NCBI GenBank assembly: GCA_002298125.1
Contig: DBMJ01000011.1
Span: 372,001 to 436,000 of the forward strand
DNA length: 64,000 nt
Source: Clostridium sp. UBA701
GTDB lineage: Bacteria > Bacillota > Clostridia > Clostridiales > Clostridiaceae
Direction of reading: 5' to 3'
Below the pieces are notes generated by a model. The model searched no databases. It was given only the letters and a program-made list of their open reading frames with translations, and was not told the origin of the DNA. The position numbers and the translations under genes are program-made. Positions 51,860 to 58,143 of the stretch are shown in pieces; the first letter of the stretch is position 1, and each line of letters opens with the position of its first letter.

Positions 51860-52940
51860 CTAATATTAGGCCCTCCTGTTTAAGAAGTTTTTCCACTGCT
51901 GAAAATCTATATTTTAGAGCAGCTGCTGTAAGGGTATTCTCAGTGATGCTTTTAATAAATTGTTCCTCATTATACAATTTTAATATGGCATTAATTAGAT
52001 TTTCATCATTAAATAAAGGCTTCGCAGCCATTATAGAAAAACTAAAAAGCAGAACCTCATAGAGAGGTATGCTTATTTTCTTTGAATCCTCTTTTATAAA
52101 ACAAGCTTTACCAAGTGTCTCACTACATAGCTTTAACCCATCTATAAAGCGTTCCTCAAGCTTTTTTAAATCTGAAATGTCATTTAGCGCTTTAAGTGCC
52201 TTATTTAAGAAGGCATTTAAATTTCCTTTGTAGCTTTTATAGCTTATTACCATATATGCCAGGCCTCTTAGTACTACTTCCTCATCCTTACATCTTCTGT
52301 GGCCAATTTTATCCCCTAAGAGCTCCCTAAAAAGAGTGTTCCTTGCTAGATTATGTACTAAATCCATGCCCCTCCCCCTATAGATACAATTTCTAAGCTC
52401 CTGAGGGTTTAAGGCCACCGCCCCTCCATTTATTCTTAAGTAAATGTCAAACTTTATCTCTGGATGAGACTCCTTTTTAATAATAAATAGGTAAAGCTGA
52501 TAATCCTCTATTTTTCTTTGGAGGCTAGAATCCAATTGAATAAAGGATTTATCGTTTAGTAAATTTAGAACAGGAAGTCTAGTAAGCTTATATCTTCCCT
52601 CTAAAAATGTAAAAAATGACCTTAACCTTTGCTGTCCATCAATTACCTCCCATTTTCCTTCTTCTATTTCAGCTAGGTATATGGCAGGAATGGGAATAGA
52701 TCTCAGTACAGATTCTAGGAGCCGTGATTTTTTCACCCTATTCCAGACATCCTTTCTCTGATAAAATGGTGCTAGATTAAGGTCCCCTCTTTCATACCTT
52801 CTGTGAAGCTCAAAAATCGACATTTGACTCTTATCTATAAAAACCTCTCTATCCTCTGTGACTACCTCATTTAGCTTTTCTCCTGCCTCCTGAAGCTCCT
52901 CCTTATAGTCCTCATAGTTTCTATGTGTTGCTGACGCCAT
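51843..52940 (-). CDS. DUF262 (GmrSD N-domain, ParB-like) protein without HNH domain
   Basis: 365 residues. DUF262 hallmarks: FYQRKDVWNRVKKSRLLESV, KWEVIDGQQRLRSFFTFLEG (DGQQR motif), YLRINGGAVALNPQELRN. The C-terminal half is helical and lacks the DUF1524 HNH nuclease found in GmrSD. DUF262 domains bind and hydrolyse nucleotides in type IV restriction and related defence systems. First gene of a three-gene overlapping operon; GGAGGG site before ATG 52940. Confidence 0.87.
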   Translation of the reverse strand: MASATHRNYEDYKEELQEAGEKLNEVVTEDREVFIDKSQMSIFELHRRYERGDLNLAPFYQRKDVWNRVKKSRLLESVLRSIPIPAIYLAEIEEGKWEVIDGQQRLRSFFTFLEGRYKLTRLPVLNLLNDKSFIQLDSSLQRKIEDYQLYLFIIKKESHPEIKFDIYLRINGGAVALNPQELRNCIYRGRGMDLVHNLARNTLFRELLGDKIGHRRCKDEEVVLRGLAYMVISYKSYKGNLNAFLNKALKALNDISDLKKLEERFIDGLKLCSETLGKACFIKEDSKKISIPLYEVLLFSFSIMAAKPLFNDENLINAILKLYNEEQFIKSITENTLTAAALKYRFSAVEKLLKQEGLILDDYRI

Positions 52941-52953
52941 ATAACACCCTCCT

Positions 52954-52991
52954 AATAAGCACCTGTAAGCTTCATTTTCCCAGTGCTTATT
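52954..52991. promoter_or_regulatory. Inverted repeat upstream of the DUF262 operon
   Basis: AATAAGCAC (52954-52962) and GTGCTTATT (52983-52991) are exact 9-base complements around a 20-base centre, immediately before the ribosome site. It could be an operator or an RNA hairpin limiting expression. Confidence 0.5.
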
Positions 52992-53019
52992 GAAGATAGT
53001 GTATCCATTTTTTCGAAAT

Positions 53020-53044
53020 AAAAAACACCCCTTATAAGGAGTGT
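53020..53044 (-). terminator. Terminator after mgsA
   Basis: Minus strand: ACACTCC (53038-53044) pairs with GGGGTGT (53025-53031), with one wobble, followed by TTTTTTAT. It insulates the DUF262 cassette from the upstream rodA-mgsA transcript. Confidence 0.75.
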
Positions 53045-53051
53045 CGTCTAT

Positions 53052-53420
53052 TTATCTATCCCTTAATACCTTGGCAAAGACCTCTGCTGTACCAATGTTG
53101 GTAGCAAGTGGAATACAGTGCACATCACAAAGTCTTAAGAGTGCAGTAACATCAGGCTCATGAGGCTGTGCAGTAAGTGGATCCCTCAAAAAAATAACCA
53201 TGTTAATATCACCCTCTGCAATTCTTGAACCTATTTGTTGATCTCCTCCCAATGGGCCGGAGAGAAATCTGTGAACCTTTAAACCCACTATTTCATTGAT
53301 AAGTCTTCCTGTGGTCCCAGTGGCATAGAGCTCATGATTTTCAAAGACCCCTCTGTATCTTTTGACAAAGTCAATCATATCATCCTTTTTCTTATCATGA
53401 GCGATTAGTGCAATTTTCAT
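53052..53420 (-). CDS. mgsA: Methylglyoxal synthase
   Basis: 122 residues. It converts dihydroxyacetone phosphate to methylglyoxal. Conserved KIALIAHDKKKDDMIDFV, YATGTTGRLI, SGPLGGDQQIGSRIAEGDI and FLRDPLTAQPHEPDV (catalytic Asp and His) are all present. Downstream of rodA by 17 bases. Confidence 0.97.
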   Translation of the reverse strand: MKIALIAHDKKKDDMIDFVKRYRGVFENHELYATGTTGRLINEIVGLKVHRFLSGPLGGDQQIGSRIAEGDINMVIFLRDPLTAQPHEPDVTALLRLCDVHCIPLATNIGTAEVFAKVLRDR

Positions 53421-53437
53421 ATATAGTCCCCCCTTCT

Positions 53438-54571
53438 TTAGAAGTTTATCTTTTTTCTTCTCATTCCAATACTTAAGACTAAGGCTATACCAATAAAGCT
53501 TGACAATAAAGATGTGCCTCCATAGCTCATAAGCGGCAGTGTTATTCCTGTAATAGGCATTATACCTACGGCCATACCCATGTTTTGAAGTATAGAAAAC
53601 AAATACAGTCCTATCATTCCTGAGGTTACCATTGTACCAAAAATATCTTTGGAACTACGAGCTATTTTTATAAACTTATATATTAATAGGCCGTAAAGAG
53701 TAATCAGTCCTAAAGAGCCTACAAAACCCCACTCTTCCCCCACAGAAGCAAAGATAAAGTCAGTATTAGCCTCAGGGACAAAACCTCCTGAAGCTCGGTT
53801 TCCTTTGAGGAAACCCTTCCCCAATGGCCCTCCTGAGCCTATGGCAATTAGGGATTGGTTAAGCTGAAGCCCTGCTCCCAGCTGGTCAGCCTCTGGGTTT
53901 ACAAAGGAAGCTATCCTATCCTTTTGATAAGGCTTTATCATCCCTGAGTTCCATACTAGAACTATGGCAAGGGCCAAAACCCCAAGTCCCCCTAGTATTA
54001 TCCTCCAATCAAGACCTGCCACAAACATTATACATAGTACAATGAAAAAGCATACCATGGTCATACCCATATCTGGCTGGCGAACTATAAGGGCTACTGG
54101 TATCAAGGCATATATAGCTAGAATAGACAAATTCTTTAAATTGTTGATTTTGCCTTCCATGTCCTCTATTTTTTTTGACAGCATCAAAATCAAGCCTATC
54201 TTAGCAAATTCTGAGGGCTGAAAACTTATGGGTCCTAAGGAAAGCCAAGAATCGGCTCCATTTACATTGGTAGGTTTTATCCAGTTTAAGATCAATAAAA
54301 ACACACCCAGCCAGTAAAATACCGGTGCATAATGCATGAAAAAAGAATAATCAAAAAGCAAAATCACATAGGTTACTATCAAAGAAATTACAAGCCAAAG
54401 TATCTGCTTTTTAATAGCAGTAGTATTCCATATATCAGGCGTGCTCAAATTAATCCTAGTGGTACTTAATATATTCATTATTCCAAATACTACTATGAGC
54501 ACACATATAAACAGCATTCCATAATCTAACTGTCTAAGCAGTTTTCTACTTATCTGCAGTTTTTGCAACAT
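53438..54571 (-). CDS. rodA: Peptidoglycan glycosyltransferase RodA (SEDS)
   Basis: 377 residues with about ten membrane helices. SEDS motifs: SWLSLGPISFQPSEFAKIG, RQPDMGMTMV, KGFLKGNRASGGFVPEANTDFIFA and the C-terminal GITLPLMSYGGTSLL. It polymerises glycan strands together with PBP2 (mrdA, 58144) in the MreB elongation complex. Confidence 0.97.
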   Translation of the reverse strand: MLQKLQISRKLLRQLDYGMLFICVLIVVFGIMNILSTTRINLSTPDIWNTTAIKKQILWLVISLIVTYVILLFDYSFFMHYAPVFYWLGVFLLILNWIKPTNVNGADSWLSLGPISFQPSEFAKIGLILMLSKKIEDMEGKINNLKNLSILAIYALIPVALIVRQPDMGMTMVCFFIVLCIMFVAGLDWRIILGGLGVLALAIVLVWNSGMIKPYQKDRIASFVNPEADQLGAGLQLNQSLIAIGSGGPLGKGFLKGNRASGGFVPEANTDFIFASVGEEWGFVGSLGLITLYGLLIYKFIKIARSSKDIFGTMVTSGMIGLYLFSILQNMGMAVGIMPITGITLPLMSYGGTSLLSSFIGIALVLSIGMRRKKINF

Positions 54572-54611
54572 ATATATCCCTCCAATAAAAAAATTATATC
54601 AATAATCATTC

Positions 54612-54648
54612 AAAAAAGCTATGTATAAAATTGTTCATACATAGCTTT
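54612..54648 (-). terminator. Terminator between minE and rodA
   Basis: AAAGCTATGTAT (54615-54626) and ATACATAGCTTT (54637-54648) are perfect 12-base complements with a 10-base loop; the minus strand continues with a T run. It should end the minCDE transcript before rodA. Confidence 0.8.
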
Positions 54649-54684
54649 CCTATATTCTATGGTTATATGTTGCTATTGTAATAT

Positions 54685-54951
54685 TTAACGCCTGACGCTT
54701 TTTATAGGTATACTTGCCACTAATGCAGGTGAATTCCCCATTTCTTGTTCTGCTTGAGTAAGACTTATTTCTACGTCAGAGGTATCGAATTCTTCATATC
54801 TTGAAAGAACTGCAAGAATTTCGCTTTTTATCACCTCTAGAAGCTCTGGAGAAAGGCTCCCCCTATCATTTATCAGTATTAACTTTAATCTATCCTTCGC
54901 AATATCCTTTGGTGAGGACTTGGAGCTTGAAAAAATTTTAAAAAAATCCAT
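54685..54951 (-). CDS. minE: Cell division topological specificity factor MinE
   Basis: 88 residues. N-terminal membrane-targeting helix (MDFFKIFSSSK), MinD-interacting segment (AKDRLKLILINDRGSLSPELLE), C-terminal dimerisation beta strands. ATG 54949-54951 follows AGGAGGA by six bases; a GTG two codons earlier is too close to the site. Together with MinC and MinD it positions the division septum. Confidence 0.95.
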   Translation of the reverse strand: MDFFKIFSSSKSSPKDIAKDRLKLILINDRGSLSPELLEVIKSEILAVLSRYEEFDTSDVEISLTQAEQEMGNSPALVASIPIKSVRR

Positions 54952-54962
54952 GTCCACTCCTC

Positions 54963-55760
54963 CTATTTCATCTTAAAGATTTTTTTTAGAGTTGCTAAAA
55001 ACCCTTGATTATCAGATTCAAGTGTCATTAAAGGAACTTCTTCACCCATAATTCTTTGTGCTATATTTCTAAACGCCTGTCCTGCAACAGCTTTATCGTC
55101 TAGTACAATAGGCTCTCCCTTATTGGTAGATATAGTTATACTCCTATCATCTGGTACAACACCAATAAGTCCTATAGCAAGACAATCAATTATGTCATCT
55201 ATACCTAACATATCCCCTGTCTTTACCATGTCAAAGTTGATTCTATTTACTACTAACTCATGTCTTTCCAGACCTTTGCCATCTAATTTACCAATTACCC
55301 TGTCCGCATCTCTTACAGAGGTAAGCTCAGGGTTAACAACTATGATGGCTCTATCTGCACCTACTACAGAGTTTTCAAAGCCCTGCTCAATTCCTGCTGG
55401 GCAATCTATTATGATATAATCGAAATCTTCCTTTAACTCATTTATAAGCTTTAACATATCCTCTGTGCTGATGGCATTTTTGTCCCTAGTCTGTGCTGTT
55501 GGAAGGAGAAATAAATTATTGAACTTTTTATCCTTTATCAATGCTTGCTTTAATCTGCATTTATTCTCTACCACATCTACTAGTGTATATATGATCCTGT
55601 TTTCAAGGCCCATTAAAACATCAAGATTTCTAAGCCCTGTATCTCCATCCACCAAAACCACCTTTTTACCTGCAGCAGCAAGAGCTGTTCCTATATTGGC
55701 AGTAGTAGTTGTCTTTCCAACTCCACCCTTGCCTGAAGTTATTACGATTGCTTCTCCCAT
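54963..55760 (-). CDS. minD: Septum site-determining ATPase MinD
   Basis: 265 residues. Deviant Walker A SGKGGVGKTTTTANIG, VLVDGDTGLRNLDVLMG, IIDCPAGIEQGF, and a C-terminal amphipathic membrane-targeting helix (FLATLKKIFK). The frame opens at 55778; ATG 55758-55760 (MGEAIVITSG) follows AGGGGGAT. Between minC and minE. Confidence 0.97.
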   Translation of the reverse strand: MGEAIVITSGKGGVGKTTTTANIGTALAAAGKKVVLVDGDTGLRNLDVLMGLENRIIYTLVDVVENKCRLKQALIKDKKFNNLFLLPTAQTRDKNAISTEDMLKLINELKEDFDYIIIDCPAGIEQGFENSVVGADRAIIVVNPELTSVRDADRVIGKLDGKGLERHELVVNRINFDMVKTGDMLGIDDIIDCLAIGLIGVVPDDRSITISTNKGEPIVLDDKAVAGQAFRNIAQRIMGEEVPLMTLESDNQGFLATLKKIFKMK

Positions 55761-55774
55761 TAAAAATCCCCCTA

Positions 55775-56404
55775 TCAAATAAACTTGTTTGGCAAATACG
55801 GTTCTACGATTATATAATCCTCTTTAATTCTTGCAACCTCAGGAAATTTAGGCTTTACTTCTTCCTCTGGAGAACGAGTTACTAGATTTGCTATCTTCAG
55901 AATTTCTGGTTGAAGTCTAAAGGCAGCTATTATTGCCTTATCATTTCCACCCTCTCCAGCATAGACATTGCCTCTTAAATTTCCAAGTACTATAATATTC
56001 CCGCCAGCATGAACCTCTGCTCCAGGATTTACATCACCAACAATAACTATATTTCCTGGGTAATCTATACACTGTCCACCACGTACAGTTTTTCGTATGA
56101 ATTTTGTCTTTCCTTCATATACTCCAGTAAACATTTTAGGTGCTTTTAAATTAATATCTTCAAAAGTGCAGTCAGACACTAAAAACTCATCACTTAACAA
56201 CTGTGAAAGGGCAGATTTATGTTCCTCACTAAGCTTTTTTGTATCCAAACTTATCTTTAAAGTACAACCTTTATAGAATTTTTTCCCTCTGGACAATTTT
56301 TCTCTAAACATCTCCAGAACCTCTTCGAAGCTCTTAAAACTGTTTAAATTCACCACAGCATTAAGTCCCTCTTTACTGCCTTTTATTATTAATCTGTCCT
56401 CCAT
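55775..56404 (-). CDS. minC: Septum formation inhibitor MinC
   Basis: 209 residues. N-terminal FtsZ-inhibiting domain, and C-terminal right-handed beta-helix with TVRGGQCIDYPGNIVIVGDVNPGAEVHAGGN-type repeats (key: RGGQ, GDVNPGAEV, AGGNIIVLG). First gene of minCDE. The gap upstream (56405-56570) shows no clear promoter I can support. Confidence 0.95.
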   Translation of the reverse strand: MEDRLIIKGSKEGLNAVVNLNSFKSFEEVLEMFREKLSRGKKFYKGCTLKISLDTKKLSEEHKSALSQLLSDEFLVSDCTFEDINLKAPKMFTGVYEGKTKFIRKTVRGGQCIDYPGNIVIVGDVNPGAEVHAGGNIIVLGNLRGNVYAGEGGNDKAIIAAFRLQPEILKIANLVTRSPEEEVKPKFPEVARIKEDYIIVEPYLPNKFI

Positions 56405-56586
56405 ACGAGTATCCCTCCAATAGTGAACCTTAAACTATAATTCAACAAGGTTACTTTAAAATCCTTCTTATTTTACAAACAAAATTGATATACATTTAAT
56501 TTATCGATAAAATTCACCTACACTAAAGGACTTTTTGACAAAACACCACTTCACAGAGATTCATCAATATAAAAACACATGGTATT

Positions 56587-56610
56587 TGTACCGACCCCAA
56601 AAAGTTAGAC
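56587..56610 (+). repeat. Left terminal inverted repeat of the IS
   Basis: 24 bases beginning TGTACCGACCCC, exact complement of the right end. Confidence 0.95.
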
Positions 56611-56643
56611 CTAAAAATCTAATAATTGGAGGTCGGTTTTCTA

Positions 56644-57222
56644 TTGGCAAAATACAGTTTTGAATTTAAGAAAAAAATAGTACAAGCATATCTTAATGGT
56701 GAAGGCGGGTATGAATTCTTATCCAACCAGTACGGAGTTGCCTCATCTAGAGATGTACGAAAATGGGTAACAAATTACGAGCATTTTGGTGATAAAGGGC
56801 TTATGCGTTCTAGAAAAAATGAAACTTATTCTTTTGAATATAAACTTCATATAGTAGAATTGTATTTAATAAGTGAAGTTTCATATCAAGAGCTGGCTCT
56901 TTCAGAAGGTATTATTACGCCTGGAATAATAACGAAATGGGTGAATGATTTCAGAATTGCCGGTCCTGATGCTTTACGACCAAAGAAGAAAGGACGGAAG
57001 AAATCATTGGGGTTAACGAAGAAAACAAAGGTTACACCACCTACCGAAATCGAGTCAGTCGATACTAACACTGAGCACATAAAACAACTGGAAGATGAAC
57101 TTCTAAAACTTAGAATAGAGAATGCCTATTTAAAAGAACTGAGGAGGCTGCGTTTAGAAGAGGAAGCTCTTCTAAAAAAACAGCGAGAATTGTCCACAGT
57201 CTCCGAGGAGAATTCAAACTAA
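56644..57222 (+). CDS. IS150-like transposase OrfA (two helix-turn-helix domains)
   Basis: 192 residues from TTG 56644-56646 (MAKYSFEFKKKIVQAYL), which follows GGAGG by eleven bases; an earlier TTG at 56626 overlaps that site. Two HTH units (KWVTNYEHFG and KWVNDFRIAG) and a C-terminal leucine-zipper-like coiled coil (KQLEDELLKLRIENAYLKEL). The A7 run at 57174-57180, read AAA AAA, allows a -1 shift into orfB to make the OrfAB transposase. Confidence 0.9.
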   Translation: MAKYSFEFKKKIVQAYLNGEGGYEFLSNQYGVASSRDVRKWVTNYEHFGDKGLMRSRKNETYSFEYKLHIVELYLISEVSYQELALSEGIITPGIITKWVNDFRIAGPDALRPKKKGRKKSLGLTKKTKVTPPTEIESVDTNTEHIKQLEDELLKLRIENAYLKELRRLRLEEEALLKKQRELSTVSEENSN

Positions 57223-57263
57223 AAGACATTCTCGCAGTAATAGGCTTTCCAAAAGCAACCTAT

Positions 57264-58064
57264 ATGTATTGGCAAAAAAGATTGGATCGAGAAAATCCTA
57301 ATAAAGACCTTGAAGATAAAATGCTTCAAATCCATGAAGAGCATAAGGACTTTGGCTATCGTCGGATGTATGGAGAACTTAGAAAGCAAGGGTTTCTTGT
57401 GAATAAAAAGAAAGTCCAAAGAATTATGCAAAAGTTCAATCTTCAGGTAACATCTTTCACTAGAAAGAGTCGTAAGTACAGTTCATACAAGGGTAAAGTT
57501 GGAAAAGTTGCTCCCAACAGAATCCGCAGGAGATTTGATACTAAGATTCCTCATCAGAAAATCACAACGGATACTACTGAGTTCAAGTATTATGAGATAG
57601 ATACCAAGGGGAGGATGACTATCAAAAAGCTTTATCTAGATCCATTTATGGATATGTGTAATAGAGAAATCATAAGCTATGCAATATCACCTAAACCGTC
57701 AGCAATGAATATCATGGATGCGTTAAATAAAGCGATAGAGGTAACTTCTGATTGTATATACAGAAGAACTTTTCATTCGGATCAGGGATGGGCGTACCAA
57801 ATGAAAAGCTATGTAAATACTCTTAAAGAAAATCATATTTTCCAAAGCATGTCACGCAAAGGTAACTGTCATGATAATTCAGTAATGGAGAACTTCTTTG
57901 GAATTATGAAACAGGAAATGTACTACGGAGTTGTTTATCATAGCTATGATGAACTAAAAGAGAGGATAGAGAAATACATTGATTATTACAATGAAAAAAG
58001 AATAAAAGAGAAACTAGGATGGCTGAGTCCTGTTGAATATAGACTTAGCCTCTTGGCTGCATAA
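57264..58064 (+). CDS. IS150-like transposase OrfB (DDE integrase domain)
   Basis: 266 residues from ATG 57264. The open frame extends upstream to the slippery run, so the product is probably made mainly as the OrfAB fusion (junction ...KTARIVHSLRGEFKLKDIL). HTH_21 region (EEHKDFGYRRMYGELRKQGF), rve core with TTDTTEFKYYE, TFHSDQGWAYQ and DNSVMENFFGIMKQE, giving an intact D-D-E triad. Frame -1 relative to orfA. Confidence 0.93.
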   Translation: MYWQKRLDRENPNKDLEDKMLQIHEEHKDFGYRRMYGELRKQGFLVNKKKVQRIMQKFNLQVTSFTRKSRKYSSYKGKVGKVAPNRIRRRFDTKIPHQKITTDTTEFKYYEIDTKGRMTIKKLYLDPFMDMCNREIISYAISPKPSAMNIMDALNKAIEVTSDCIYRRTFHSDQGWAYQMKSYVNTLKENHIFQSMSRKGNCHDNSVMENFFGIMKQEMYYGVVYHSYDELKERIEKYIDYYNEKRIKEKLGWLSPVEYRLSLLAA

Positions 58065-58100
58065 AAATAGCGAGGCAGCCTAAACTGTCTCGCTTATCAA

Positions 58101-58124
58101 GTCTAACTTTTTGGGGTCGGTACA
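58101..58124 (-). repeat. Right terminal inverted repeat of the IS
   Basis: 24 bases ending GGGGTCGGTACA, exact complement of 56587-56610. Confidence 0.95.
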
Positions 58125-58143
58125 TTACCCATGTGTTTTTATA

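Larger units (their letters stand above)
56587..58124 (+). mobile_element. IS3-family (IS150-like) insertion sequence, apparently intact
   Basis: 1538 bp. Terminal inverted repeats at 56587-56610 and 58101-58124 are exact complements over 24 bases (TGTACCGACCCC... ends). They enclose orfA and orfB in overlapping frames with an A7 slippery run (57174-57180). The DDE residues are intact. Flanks are ATT (left) and TTA (right); a TT or ATT duplication is possible depending on where the right end is placed. Inserted in the loop of the mrdA terminator, opposite to the operon. Confidence 0.95.
56571..58140 (-). terminator. Terminator of the mre-mrdA operon, split by the IS element
   Basis: The left arm AAAAACACATGG (56571-56582) and right arm CCATGTGTTTTT (58129-58140) are exact 12-base complements that would form a terminator-like hairpin two bases after the mrdA stop (58144). 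The IS (56587-58124) lies inside its loop. Removing the IS with a 2-3 base target duplication restores the hairpin. Confidence 0.75.
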
